The notes: generated from the sequence alone by a model not told the origin. A stretch of DNA of 64,000 bases from Ceratotherium simum simum (GCF_000283155.1 NW_004454178.1:9840030-9904029), one strand, 5' to 3'. Positions 10,698 to 22,129 are shown, counted from the first letter of the stretch. Numbers and translations are program-made.

Positions 10698-11013
10698 TAG
10701 GGGTCAGCAAACTCCGGCCATCTGTTTTTGCAGGGCCGGTGGGCTAAGAATGGATTTTACATTTTTCGATGGTTGAAAAAAAAATCAAAAGAAGAATATT
10801 TCGTGACTTGAGAAAATTATACGAAATTCAAATTTCCGGGTCCATAAATAAAGTTTTATTGGAACACAGCCATGCTCATTGATTTATGTATTGTTTGCGG
10901 CTGCTTCTGGTACAATGGCAGAGTTGAGTAGTTGTGATAGAGGCCACATGGCCCAGAAGTAAAGCTGGAAATAGTTATTATCTGGTCCTTTAAGAAGGCT
11001 TTCTAACCCCCTG
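10698..11013 (+). mobile_element. Near-complete non-autonomous hAT-type DNA transposon
   Basis: Starts 'taggggtcagcaaactc' and ends 'ctttctaaccccctg', an imperfect terminal inverted repeat pair of the CAGGGGTCAGCAAAC class. Internal phrases 'ataaataaagttttattgga' and 'acacagccatgctcattg' are typical. Flanks 'gtacattg' (10690-10697) and 'atatattg' (11014-11021) agree at 6 of 8 bases, fitting an aged 8-base hAT target duplication. No transposase frame, so it relied on an autonomous relative. Confidence 0.82.
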
Positions 11014-11254
11014 ATATATTGTTTTATTTGATAGTGGAGAAAAGAAAAAAAAAGGCGTCTTAACACCCGGCCCCAGAATCTCTTTTAGAGAAGGAATTGT
11101 CTTTGTTTAGAAAAATCCTCTGATGGACCACGTGGACGTGAAACGACGGGCCCCAGGGGAGGTTAGGGGTAGCACCCAGCTGCCCTGCATAAAACTGGAG
11201 GACCGTGCCCCTGTCCCTGTGTCTTCTGGTCCAGACAGAAAGAAGATGGCTCTT

Positions 11255-11455
11255 ATAGTAAGACATATTCAGGTTTGAATCCCAGCTCTGTGTGACTTTG
11301 GGCCATTTAACCTTTCTGAGATTCAGGTTCTTTATGTGTAATGTGGGAACAATAATCAAATTTACCTCTCCGCTTTCCATGAGGATAAAATGAATTGATG
11401 TATATAAAGCACTGAGCATAGGGCCTGGCACACAGTAAGATCGCAATCTCTTCTA
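11255..11455 (+). mobile_element. MIR SINE
   Basis: Well-kept plus-strand MIR: 'ggtttgaatcccagctctgt', 'gactttgggccatttaacct' and the 3' 'gggcctggcacacagtaaga'. Confidence 0.85.
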
Positions 11456-12109
11456 GCTATGAACTATGATTATCATTATTCTATTTAGAGGATATAAGAG
11501 AATTGAATAAAATAATATATGTGAAGTGCCTAGAAAACTGGCTAGCAAAATCCCTTTTACTGTCCAGTGGAAGGTTCCCTGATATACCCACCTTCTTGGA
11601 CCCAGGTCTGCGATCCAGTCTGATCCACAATGTCAGAGATGTACAGATATGTCTCTGAAGCCAGAGCTGGTGCCAGGGACCCCTGGATGGACTGGGCAGT
11701 GGGGCTTGGATGTGAAGGGTGAGTGTGACTAATAACAGGTTTTAGCACAAGCAGTGTCCTCACATAGAGCTGACGGTGATTATCTCCTCAGAGGTTTGAA
11801 CAGGAAGCAATGGGTTAGTGGTGCAATGTGAGTACAATATTTAGAAAGAATCTAGTAATAGTGATGGCTGTTAGGTTGATTTTCCAGGAAAGTAAGGAAT
11901 TCCCAGGATATGGGAGTATTTTACCTCACACAGCAGAGACCAGGGGACACTAAGGAGCGTTTTATGATGATAATGAGTAGTTTAAATCTTTTATCCTCAG
12001 CAAAAGTTTTCCATCAATTATTAATTTAGAACAATACTGTTGGCTGGCCTGTAAGCTGCTCTTGAACCCTGTGTTAAATTAAATGAGGGCACACCGTTTT
12101 ATGTGTGTG
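11456..12109. other. Unassigned AT-rich sequence
   Basis: No gene seen. The first 80 bases are AT-rich and may extend a repeat. The rest is unassigned. Confidence 0.35.
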
Positions 12110-12860
12110 TAGTTGTTCAGATCTTGGATTCTAGAGGCAGAATGACCAGCCAGATTCAAATCCTGGCTCTGCTACATGTTAATGGTGACCTTTATCTATT
12201 TGTGCTTCAATTGCCCATCTGTAAATCAGGAATAATAATAATAATACCCACCTGTGGTAGCCAGCTGACCCCCCCCCCCCGCCAGGGATCTCCACCTACT
12301 GGTGTTCACACCCGTGTGTATCCCCTTCTACATTGTACCAGGGTTGCCTGTGTGACCAAGAGAATCCAGTGGAAGTGATGGTACACCGCTTCTGATATTA
12401 GGTTATAAAAGATACCGCAGCTTCAACTTTGTTCTCTGTCTTTCTTCTCCATCTCTACTGTCTCTCTCTCTCTGCCTCTCCTTTTCTTGGATCATTTGCT
12501 CTAGGAGAAGCCAGATGCCATGAAGTGAGGACTCTCAGGCAGTCTGTTGAGAGGTACACATGGGGAGAAACTGAGACCTGCCAACAACCACGTGGATGAA
12601 CTTGGAATTGGGTTCTCTAGCCCATGTGACTGCAGCTCTGGCCAATGGTTTGATTACCGTGAGAGACCTTGAGCCAGAACCACCTAGCTAAGCTTTTCCC
12701 CAAATCTTGACCCACAGAGACTGTGAGATAATAAATGTTTGTTGTTTGAAGCCGATACATTCTGGGATACTTTGTTACATAACTAACACAGTACCTCATA
12801 GAGTTGTTAATATTTATAAAGCTTTAGAACAGCATCTGCCACACAGTAAACACCATGTCA
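12110..12860 (+). mobile_element. MIR SINE split by an LTR
   Basis: The 5' half (12110-12252) runs from 'gattcaaatcctggctctgc' to the 'aataataataataatacccacc' region. The 3' half (12791-12860) resumes with 'gtacctcatagagttgtt' and 'tgccacacagtaaac'. In the MIR consensus these two parts are directly adjacent, so the LTR at 12253-12790 inserted into a pre-existing MIR. Confidence 0.85.
12253..12790 (+). mobile_element. MLT1-type solo LTR
   Basis: 538-bp LTR with 'tgtggtagcc' at the start and 'aactaacaca' at the end. It carries 'ctctaggagaagccagatgc', 'gagccagaaccacctagcta' and the polyadenylation region 'gagataataaatgtttgttg', all typical of ERVL-MaLR MLT1 LTRs. Target duplication is weak (last bases 'acc' shared). 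A run of C at 12270-12280 is probably a later expansion. Confidence 0.85.
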
Positions 12861-13740
12861 GAGCTTGTCAAATACATCAATTCACGCATAAATACATTCC
12901 TAACTGGGGGATTAGGGTAGGGGAAGGGGACCTTGCGGTTGGTCAAAATCCAGGTAGTTAAGTCTTGGCTGTTTCAAAATCAAAGACTTCTGCTTTCTTT
13001 AAGTCAATCTTGCCTGTTTTCGTAACAATTTGAAACAAGGAAGAGACCCTGATTTATATTTCCCGCAGAAGAGAAGAGAAATTGAAATGGTAAGTGCCAA
13101 AGAAATTAAAAGTCATTTCAATTTTTCAATTCATTACTTCTGGAAAAAAATTCTAGCCCAGCTTCATTACTAGTGCTCCGTTTTAGTGCTGATGATAATT
13201 GCAAAGGCAGTATTTTAAATTAGAATGTATGAGACCACATGTAATTAACCTGTACAGAAGGGCTGAGACTTCATATTAGGCTATTAAATCAATCCCAGCA
13301 GAATCACTAATGCTGAGCAATTGATTTGAAAATACTGTATGGGCAGAGTAAAGAAGTTGGATGCTAATTACCATCCACCAGAGTTTAGCACACTCCTTGG
13401 ATATAGTTAGAATGGCAGACTTTTTCCTCTGGCCCTTAACCCACTCAAAGCTGAGAAGGCAAATTAGTTCAGACTGACTACTTAAAACAACCTGGAGCTT
13501 AAGGCAAGAGAGGGTTTTTCTGCCACCCCGCAAGTGTGGTGATCATAAGGGGACTCGCAAACGGTTTGGGTGCCGTGACTGTTGGTACACCTAGCTTGTG
13601 AGCGTGTTTTGGGGTCTTGGTGAAAAGTCCCAAGAAGAGTCTGGTTGTAGCATTTGCTGACGCAGTGGGCGTGAGCGGCTCCCTCGACAGCTTGTGTCTT
13701 GTGTACCATCCTTTTACACATTCCTCTCTCAGCTCACCTC
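12861..13740. other. Unassigned unique sequence; possible conserved block near 13150-13330
   Basis: No gene. The part at 13150-13330 is AT-rich, free of recognisable repeats and contains homeodomain-type TAATTA-like motifs ('gtaattaacc' near 13241). Such blocks are sometimes conserved enhancers, but conservation cannot be seen from one sequence. Confidence 0.3.
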
Positions 13741-13810
13741 TATTCTTCTTTCTTCTTGTTTCTACCCTGTAATGTCCATTTCCTTTCTTTCTTCTTCCTC
13801 CTTTTCACTG
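13741..13810. repeat. T/C-rich low-complexity stretch
   Basis: TTCTT and CTTTC units, loosely pyrimidine-biased. Confidence 0.6.
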
Positions 13811-13939
13811 AATCATTCAAGCAACCAGCAAATACCTGCTGGCATACCCAACAAAAAGAACAATAATGACAACAGCAGCTCACATTTGTTGAGTTTGGGG
13901 GCAAGGAATGCAAGCTGGCCATCAGAATCCAGTCCCTGC

Positions 13940-14590
13940 TTTGCCTAGAGGGCTATGGCTGTAACCAGGCACACGGCTAAATTACATGTCGAGGACTTGC
14001 TTGCAGTGAGGTATGATCAAGTCCCTCCATGGCACTGTGAAGGGAAGTGATGTGTGCCACTTCCAGGCTGAGCCCTTTAAAAGAATGGGTGTGATATGAC
14101 TTCACTCATATGTGGAAGATAAACAAACACACACACACGTAAATACGGAGAACAGGTTCGTGGTTACTAGAGGGGAAATGGGCTAGAGGAGGGCGAAAGC
14201 AGTAAAGGGGCACGTGTGTATGGTGACAGATGGCAACTAGACTTTTGGTGGTGAACATGGTGCAATCTATACAGAAGTCAAAATATAATGATGTACACCT
14301 GAAATTTATATAATGTTATAAACCTATGTGACCTCAATTACAAAAATAAATAAATAAAAGAATGGGTGTGTATCCTCCTCACCCCCTCCCTTTGCTGGCT
14401 AGATGTAGGTGATGACACAGCCCTAGAGCCACAAGATGGAGTGAGTCTGGGTCCCTGAATTGCCACGTAGAGTAAGGCCAATGCCAACCTGGTTCATACT
14501 CCTGGGTGTATCCTGTGAACAAGAAACGTGTTGTGTTTGAAGCATTGTATATTTTAAGATCTGTTTGTTGGATCCCGTTAGGTTACCGCT
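13940..14590. mobile_element. Ancient LTR-like repeat interrupted by an L1 tail
   Basis: Fragments on both sides of the L1 insertion ('gccacttccaggctgagccc' on the left; 'gctggctagatgtaggtgat', 'agccacaagatggagtgagt' and 'gtttgaagcattgtatattt' on the right) belong to a common mammalian LTR-like repeat. Name not assigned. Outer bounds approximate. Confidence 0.5.
14094..14355 (+). mobile_element. Short 5'-truncated L1 3' end (perissodactyl type)
   Basis: 262-bp plus-strand L1 3' UTR, starting near 'atatgacttcactcatatgt' and ending in an 'aataaataaataaaag' tail. Exact 15-base duplication 'aaaagaatgggtgtg' at 14079-14093 and 14356-14370 shows target-primed insertion and low age. No coding capacity. 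Confidence 0.93.
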
Positions 14591-14594
14591 ACTA

Positions 14595-14800
14595 ATTTTT
14601 TTATGCATTATCTCATTTAATCCTCATAACTACCCCATTAAACTACCTATTAAATCCTCACCTATTAAATCCTACCCTATTAAAGGTACTATTATTATGC
14701 GGTTTTACAGAAGAAGAAATAAAGGCTCAGAAGAGTAAATAGCTTGTCTGAGAGCACCCAGATGGTAAATAACAGACCTGGGATTATTTTAACCTGGCCC
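14595..14800 (-). mobile_element. MIR SINE
   Basis: Minus-strand MIR: 'catttaatcctcataactac', 'ggtactattattatgcggtt', 'gaaataaaggctcagaagag' and 'agatggtaaataacagacct'. A local triplication of 'cctattaaatcct' at about 14645-14685 is a later expansion inside it. Confidence 0.8.
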
Positions 14801-15774
14801 TGGGGAAGTGGTAAAGAAGGTTAAGATGTTGTCTTTGAGCTGTAGTGACCTACAGGTTATAGAAGGTCATCTTTATGACCAAGAAGAACTAGAGAATCAC
14901 GGGATATCAATGGTTTACAGCTGCCATCCACGCTAATTGGTTGGTGCCTATGCCATGCTGTTAAATATTTTGAATATCAGTCCTGCTTAAGGCAAAGCAT
15001 GGTGACTGGTGCCTCTCTCCTCTGTGGCTATTGAGATTCTATGGGTGAAGAGGACACTAACCATGAAAAGCCATTCTAGTTCTTTCCATGTGCCCTGATG
15101 AGATTGGAACCAACACTGCTGGGTGTTCCTGCTGCAGTGAGGTAGATCTGAGTCTTGCTTTTTTTGGGGATTGGGTGGGGGTGGAGGTAGGAGGGATAGT
15201 CAGGGTCAGACTTATGGCGCTTTGGTTTGAGGTTACTTAGGCCTAATTAGGTTAAAATCAAACCGGAATGATCATTGGCACTTTCCTCATGTCTCAGGTG
15301 GGGTTCCTTCACATGTGTTGATGTGAAGTGACTACTAAGGATGTTCTCCCAGGATAGACAAGTAAGAGAGTGGGGGAGTGGGCCAGAAAAGGAGAGGAAG
15401 CAAGGCAAGGGTGAGATTTCAGGTGATGTTCCAGCCTCAGCCAGACCTGTGGGTGAGCAGGTGCAGAAATCACCCACAGAGTTTGCCCTGCCATAAGGCA
15501 ATAGTGCTGGGCTCTTGTATTTCTTCACCTGGCAGGCCTTGGCTCCCCCATCAATTCCAGGTACTTCCGGGCCTCCATGTGTGTGGTCAAAGGGCAGTCC
15601 TCTGCAGATGTGGCCAAGGAAAGCACAGGCAGGCTGGGGGAGGGTCGCATGAAACTAAGGGGAATCTGAGGGGATCTGGGGGGACACCAGGAGGAGCTGC
15701 TGCACCTCAGGAGAGGGTCCTTGTCCCCAGAAGCTTGGGCTTGCCCAACTTCTCTCTCTTGCCTAATCTCCCTG
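14801..15774. other. Unassigned sequence
   Basis: No gene supported. A 174-codon plus frame at 15378-15902 overlaps minus-strand frames of similar length and shows no domain, signal peptide or splice context, so I treat it as chance. It runs into the L2 that follows. Confidence 0.4.
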
Positions 15775-16100
15775 CTCCTTGTGCTAATTTGCGCTCCCAC
15801 CAAAGGCTTCTCTATACCACTCCTGGATTATATCTTCCACTTTATGCCTTTGTACTTTCATTCCCTTTGCCGGGAACGACTACACCCTCTCCTCTTCACT
15901 AACTCAATCACAGGCATCCTCATTGCTCTTTCAGAGGTTATCTTTGCACAAAGCCTTTCTCTCCCTCCTCAGTCAGAAGCCTCTGCCCATCTGCACTCTG
16001 CCAGCACTTCGTACATTCTGGTGGCATCACTGCCTACCTCAGAGCAGCGGGTACACGTTCCCTGTCCTTCCTCTCACCTTTCTGCACAGCAGTATTGACA
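15775..16100 (+). mobile_element. L2 LINE fragment
   Basis: Plus-strand L2 3' region wording: 'tttcattccctttgccggga', 'gaggttatctttgcacaaag' and 'agcacttcgtacattct'. Diverged, without an open frame of note. Confidence 0.6.
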
Positions 16101-16559
16101 AGAAAGTGAGGAACTAGAGAGTATATGACTGTGGGTGCTGAAAGTCTCTGAGACATAGCTGAGCACCCAGGGCTGCTAGCCTACGTAGTATCTCGGTTAA
16201 AATTAGGCAAAAAAGCCTCTCTGGGTAGACACAACCTTGAACAATGTGCCTGAATAGGCAGGGGTGCACACCTTTGCTGGTTGCCTTTGTGTGGTGTCTG
16301 ACTTTTGCAGCTGTACACCGTGGCCCTACCTTGTGCACTCTTCCCTGAGCTGTCTCCAGGGCAGGATTAGGAGTACATGTGGAAAGGAACATATGATACA
16401 TAGGAATCATAGAGGAAAGCAACTGTCACCTGGATTCCCAGGGGATAGCCAGAAGGTTGCTAGACAACATAGTATATGTGAAGAAGGATGGCAGTGTCTG
16501 AGGGAGCTGTGGCCTAGACCAGCTCTGCCCTTGGCACTGGGGCAATCACTTCTGATGGT
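16101..16559. other. Unassigned sequence
   Basis: No gene or repeat recognised. Confidence 0.35.
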
Positions 16560-17090
16560 AGCAGGTTTAAAAACTTGCCACAAATTCTTTGATGCTCCTC
16601 AAATTGAGAGGTGAAACAAATTCTGCACGAATCTTAGTGGCCTCAGTGACCCATTCACAACCAACAGAATGTAGTGGAAATGACACTGCGTGACTTCTGA
16701 GGTGAGGTAAGAAGAAGCTGTAGCTCCTACTTTTGTTTTTGGAACACTTATTCTTGGATGCTGTGTCTCAGAACCCAGCTGGGAGAAGCCTGAACTGCTG
16801 GAGAGGTCATGTGGAGGTGCTTGCTTCAAGGAATGGTCCCCGCTGAGCTCCAGCTGACAGCCAGCATCAATTGCCCACCATCTTGGACATCCAGCCCAGT
16901 TGGGTCTTCGGATGACAGCAGACCCAGCAACTATCTGATTACAACTGCAGCAGAGGTCTGGAGTGAGAACCACCCAGTTGATTCCCTTCCCTAATTCACA
17001 ATCCACAAAATCACTAACAAAAGAAAATGGCTGTTTTTAACCACTAAGTTTTGGAGTGATTGTTATGCAGAGCAGGTGCATAAGACTGCC
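16560..17090 (+). mobile_element. Diverged MLT1-type LTR
   Basis: Order of blocks matches MLT1: 'ccacaaattctttgatgctc', 'agcctgaactgctggagagg', 'gtgagaaccacccagttg' and 'tttttaaccactaagttttg' then 'gattgttatgcagagcagg'. More diverged than the copies at 12253 and 41795. Both ends approximate. Confidence 0.7.
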
Positions 17091-19064
17091 TCTGCTTACC
17101 TTTGCATCAGTAGGTTAAGATCTGAGCCTTGGTTGCAGATTTTGGGGGAATAGAGAGAATCAGCCTTATGCTACTTTGATTGGAGATTATTGAGGCCTAA
17201 TTAGTTTAGGAAAATGGTGCCCTCGCATGTGGAGTTGAGAGTCAAAGACTCAGGTAATAATAAAATGTTACTTTGCCAAGTGTTTCATGTTGAGGTTGGG
17301 ATGGAGAGAATACAAATTTTCAAGGAAACTCGCTCGAGTTGCCTCACTGGTTCTCCTGTGTTTTTGCCTAGATGCTTTCTTGCTTATAATTTTGTGACAT
17401 TTCACACATATTTGAGGCTAGAAAGGCTCAGATGTTAATGGGTTAAATTCAGAGGCCACTGTTGCTTGCCTGTATTGTTAGTAAGAAAAGCAGCTCTATT
17501 AATAAGATTCAAAATGCCTTTTAGTTATTTGCAGTTGGTTAGATCCACTTGAGGAATGTTGCATACCAATGCCACGTTAAAGAAAAAAAAGTGAAAAAAG
17601 AAAAATATCCCTACATTCTTCAGTAGAGGCTGACACTTCCATTTTTAAAAATTCTTGGCCAAGACCTCCCTGGCTTGTGCTCCATGGAGTTTGTGCCATA
17701 TTTAGTTTATCATCCAGAAACCTTTCAAGGAGCTTAGAAATTTGGAGGGAGACAAAGGAGAACCCCATCAGAGACCTTCATTCCACCCAAAGTTGCCAAG
17801 ATGTTTGGAGTTTAAAGTTGAGGAATTTAGTTTTCTTCCTTCATTTGTCTGAGATTGAAAACCAGAAGTGGGATTTAGGGATTCGAAGAGATTATCACCC
17901 AAACAGAGTTTACGTTCAGTTTCATATAAACAAGTAAATTCAGGAAATTAGTGAAACCTGTTGAGCTTTAATATTCAATGGACCCAAACTTAATGTGCTT
18001 TAAGATTTATTTGGAGGCATGGTTATTATTGTGTCCTAATTGGCTACTGAATTAGGTAGCCTGTTCATGTGTGGCGGATTTAACATGTCCTCTGAGGGGG
18101 AAACGTCACTGCAGATCCACTATTTGGACTTGGGTACATGAGTCATGACCCAGGAGTTGTCTCAGATTGATTTATTAAGGTCTGTTCTTCAATTTCCAGG
18201 TTACACTGTGGTTTTACACATGTTTCAGAAGACCAGCCTTCCTGCATATTAATCCAAGCGGGGGATAAAAGCAAGACCCATGAGAATGGAGAGTGAAGTG
18301 GAGTTGGGAATGCAGAATTCCATTCTCCTTGTTGTTGTTCCTTAGCTCCCCAGGGCAGCAGGGGGTACAGGTCCCATCCTAAGCGCCAGGCACATTCGGT
18401 CGAGTTTGTCATCAAACTCTTTCAAGAATCTATTGGTGTCTTTCTCCTTTAACCTTGCATGTTTTCTTCCCTTCTTCTCATCCCTCTGGGTTAGTCTAAC
18501 AGAGGTCTGGCTTTAAGAATGGACACTTAGATATGTCTGTTACAAATTACACTTTACAGCCTTGAGTTTAGAGGAAAGAGGTCTCAGCAAAAGATACGAG
18601 CTGATTTCAGATTGAGCTCCAACACGAGAGAGGCGCTCAAATGGTGATGCTGGTTACCAACCTGTCCAGGTGGAGATCCTACAGGTTGGCAGAAGCCCTG
18701 AAACTGGGCTTTCCTAGATTCCTGGGTCTCATCCATATTGTCTAGAATTCACAGAATTTCCTCTGAAATTCTAGCCTTATTATTTGGTTGCAACAATTGC
18801 CTTTAGCAAGCCATTTTACCTGGGGTTTATTACTATGGCTCTGGGTACAGGGTCACACCATGCTAAGAGTACCATGTTCTTGCATTAACCATGGGTTATA
18901 TTATAAGTAGGAATCACATGTTTGGTTTGTGGGCATGCTCAGTCATTTACCTATTGTGGCATGAAGCCAGGAAGACCAAGCCAGCACACCTGGTGTTGGC
19001 AAACTATACTGTCTTCTCTCTTTCTACCCACTGGTAAACACCTTCTCTGGAGAAGAATCTTTAT
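17091..19064. other. Unassigned sequence, about 2 kb
   Basis: No exon, RNA gene or clear repeat. The region is AT-rich with few CpGs. Parts of 17440-18070 look unique and might be conserved non-coding sequence, but nothing decides this here. Confidence 0.35.
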
Positions 19065-19068
19065 GGGT

Positions 19069-19093
19069 TAATGAATGAATGAATGAATGAATT
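19069..19093. repeat. (ATGA)n short tandem repeat
   Basis: About six units of ATGA at the start of an ancient repeat, comparable to the one at 27205-27222. Confidence 0.85.
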
Positions 19094-19800
19094 TAACAAT
19101 ATCTGTAAAGAGCCTGTTATGCCCCGGGCACTGTGCTGGGCATGGGCGTAGGTCAGGTGAGCAAGATGAGCATGATCTCTGACCTCAGGGAATCTAGAGT
19201 TGAGTGGGAGAGAGAGATACACCAGAGACATGTCCCCAGCACAGAGGGGAGGTCCTGAAGGACATGCACGGGGAACCACCATCACGATTCCCATGAGAGA
19301 CTAACTTAGGACAGAGTGGACAGGGAAGGCCTTTCTTTTCGTTTTTTTTTTTTTGTGAGGAAGATCAGCCCTGAGCTAACATCCATGCTAATCCTCCTCT
19401 TTTTGCTGAGGAAGACCGGCTCTGAGCTAACATCTATTGCCAATCCTCCTCCTTTTTTTCTCCCCGAAAGCCCCAGTAGATAGTTGTATGTCGTAGTTGC
19501 ACATCCCTCTAGTTGCTGTATGTGGGACATGGCCTCAGCATGGCCGGAGAAGCGGTGCGTCGGTGCGCGCCCGGGATCCGAACCCGGGCCGCCAGTAGCG
19601 GAGCGCGTGCACTTAACCGCTAAGCCACGGGGCTGGCCCGGGAAGGCCTTTCTGAGGGGGTGGCATTTGACCTCCTGCATGAAAGATGAGAAGGTACCAC
19701 CATTGAGAAAGGGAAGTCAAGGGCTGGGGAAGGGGCAGATGGTCTCAGTGAGGAGTGTTTTGAGGGCGATTTCTTACATCTCCCTAGTGTATTGACTGTC
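19094..19800 (+). mobile_element. Ancient interspersed repeat, split by a SINE
   Basis: Left part 'cactgtgctgggcatgggcg' and 'aatctagagttgagtgggag'; right part after the SINE 'tctgagggggtggcatttga' and onward. The two halves join in the same order as the copy at 26205-26780. Family not named with certainty. Confidence 0.55.
19337..19639 (-). mobile_element. ERE-type tRNA-derived SINE
   Basis: 303-bp minus-strand SINE with poly(T) at 19343-19355. The B box (reverse complement) is 'ggatccgaacc' at 19574-19584, and the A box is near 19615-19627. The body holds the ACAACTA segment (19479-19500) and two diverged 'gagctaacat' units. A perfect 14-base duplication, 'gggaaggcctttct' at 19323-19336 and 19640-19653, marks a recent insertion. 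Both internal promoter boxes look intact. Confidence 0.95.
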
Positions 19801-21099
19801 TGAGCCCTAACTCTCATGGGGGATTTCCATACTCAGTGGAGGGAGAAGGTGTTTATCTGGGGGCTGAGGGCCCTTGCTGACCACACCTGCTCTCACCTTT
19901 ACAGGCAGGTTTAACTTAAGGGGGCCTCCTGGGAGTTCTTGGATGCAGCCCAGGCTCCACCCGCTGCTTAGTCCCATTCCCCACCTGAAGGTTGTTTTCA
20001 GATCTGCTGGAGAAAGGAGCCAAGAAGCTTTGGGGCCAGCAGGTCTGTGCAGGACACGGTTTTGCCAGGCCAAAGTGGGAAGGGGTTGGGCCTGGGCTCT
20101 TCAGACACCCCGGAGCTTGGTGGGAGGGGGCATAGGCCTCCAAATGTGCAGAGGACACCTGGGGAAGAGGGGCTCTTTAACCCCTGTGCTGGCTCTGGTC
20201 CCACTGAAACCACCCACTTCTCTTCCTTGAGTCCCACGCATAAAGGCAGGGCAACACAATGAACCACAGAAGAGGTGGGGTCCATGTGTGCATGCACTCA
20301 CATACTCGCTCATTAATCCAGCCAGGGTGGGGTAGAGATCCTTTCTACAGACTCTCCAAGCTCATTTAAAATCTTAAGAAAATTCTTCAAAGGCTCCATT
20401 CATCTGTGAGAAGGTCAATTTCTTTTGGAGGTGTTCTACATCAAGGTTATTTACATAGATTTTGCTGGAGGGAAGGGTATTGCTTATCCAACAGAAAGTA
20501 AATCCCCTTTTTCTCATGTTTTTTCTTCTCAAGAGCGTTTGAGACAACTCAGCATCCATCTCGTTGGAATCCGACTCTGAACTCCAGTGCCTCATGTCCC
20601 TGATTATGGTGGCCTCTGACCTGTGGCTCACCCAAATCCCTCACGTCCAGGGTATGCACATTTTCACTTGTTCAAGTCCCTTGTGGGGACTCACAGGACA
20701 TCTTACTGTAAGCAATGTCAGGTGAGGTTTAGGGAGAGTTTCACCAACTGTAAATCAACGCCCTGAGGCTTTGGGAGTATTCCTTCTTATCTTTTCTCTT
20801 GGAATTATGCAGTTCAGTTCCCATGGGTACGGTTTAGCAAGATCTCAAACTAGAAATTTATTGAAAGGAATCCCCACCACAGCTCCAAACTTTCTTGAAC
20901 ATCTCTCTCAGCAAAAAGAAGACAGTCTAGTTTTTTTTTTTTTTTTGCCACCAATAAATGCACATACTATCTAGTTCTCCTCCCCCCCCCCAGTTTGGGA
21001 GGGAACAAAGTGTTCCAACCTTAGGTCAAGGTCATCTCTATTTGTCTCTGAAATGTCCTGGGATCCACTAAGCCATCAATGAACTCCTAACTCCTAACG
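19801..21099. other. Unassigned sequence, partly GC-richer
   Basis: 19850-20300 is GC-rich with several overlapping frames on both strands (up to 118 codons), but CpG remains low and no domain or splice pattern is seen. A poly(T) run lies near 20932-20946 and a C run near 20982-20991. Confidence 0.4.
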
Positions 21100-21230
21100 A
21101 GCAGGACTTGTTAAACACCTGCTCTATGCCATGCCCTGTGCTAGGTGCTGGGGATGTAACGATGCTCCGGAAACAGCCTCTACCTTGGGGAAACTAAGGT
21201 CTGCCCTGGGAGAGAGACAGGTAGAGAATT
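21100..21230 (+). mobile_element. Ancient interspersed repeat fragment
   Basis: Contains 'ccctgtgctaggtgctgggg' followed by 'tacggaa'-less 'aaacagcctctaccttgggg', the same family as 19094-19230. Confidence 0.5.
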
Positions 21231-21342
21231 AACCATAAAATGAAATGACAAGGACAAAAGGGAGATATTTATATATTATAGATATATATATACTACAGGA
21301 GTGAATAGATGGAAGAGAGAATCCTACAGTGGGGTGGAGGAG

Positions 21343-21582
21343 GCAGGGGGGCCATTTGTCCCTTAGGGGACATTTGTCAATGCCTGGAAGCACTTTTGAT
21401 TGTCAAAATTGGGTATGTGTGTGTGGGTTGCTGCTGGCATCTGGTAGGTAGAGGCCAGGGATGCTGCTAAACATTCTACAATGCACAGGACAAACATCCT
21501 ACAATGCACAGCTTGCTGTAGGAACGAATTATCTAGCCCTGAATGGCAAGAGTGCAAGGCTGAGAAACAATGCTCTAGGGTG
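21343..21582 (+). mobile_element. hAT-type non-autonomous DNA transposon fragment
   Basis: Phrases 'aggggacatttgtcaatgcc', 'gaggccagggatgctgctaa' and 'gaattatctagccctgaatg' are typical of a MER-type hAT element. A 20-base stretch is duplicated inside it (21471-21490 and 21494-21513). Confidence 0.65.
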
Positions 21583-22129
21583 ATGTTTGTGCTGGGCCTT
21601 TAAGATGGCTGGAGTCTGCTAGGCAGCAACCAAGGAAGGCCATTCTGCTCAAAGGCTTCACTCCATCACTAGCTTTGGGGACCCTGGAGGGGGCAAGACC
21701 AGGAAGAGATGAGGCTCTGGAATTGGGGGTGGGGGTCAGCTCACAGTGATGGTGTTCCTGGGTGGCTTCAGAGCTGGCTCCTGGTGGCTTCTGCATCCAC
21801 CAAGGTGCGAGTCAAGGATAGCTAGGCAGGAGAATGGTATTTTCTCCTTTCAATGGCAACTCAAAAGGGAGAATGAAGGGATTGGTCCTTCTTTTGTCCC
21901 TGAAGAGGGCGGGTAGCCAGCGTGCCAGGAAAAGTACACTGGAGAGAGTGTCACAATAAATGACTTAATTTGGGCTTGTGATTTGCAACAGTGTGTGAGG
22001 CAGCCAGACTAGTAAGTTTGAGAACTTAGAGCTAGAGACTTAGGCATCAGCCATTAAACCTGTTCTACCCTCAGATCTGGAATGGGAGGAGAGAGCCATA
22101 CCATTGACTCTGCAAAATGTTCTTAAAGG
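21583..22129. other. Unassigned sequence
   Basis: No gene or clear repeat seen. Confidence 0.3.

Noticed and set aside
15378..15902. 174-codon plus-strand frame
   Set aside because: Overlapped by frames on the other strand, no domain or signal features, and it enters an L2 fragment.
19574..19627. tRNA-like A and B boxes as possible tRNA genes
   Set aside because: They belong to the ERE SINE heads. No cloverleaf with a correct acceptor end, and the SINE body follows.
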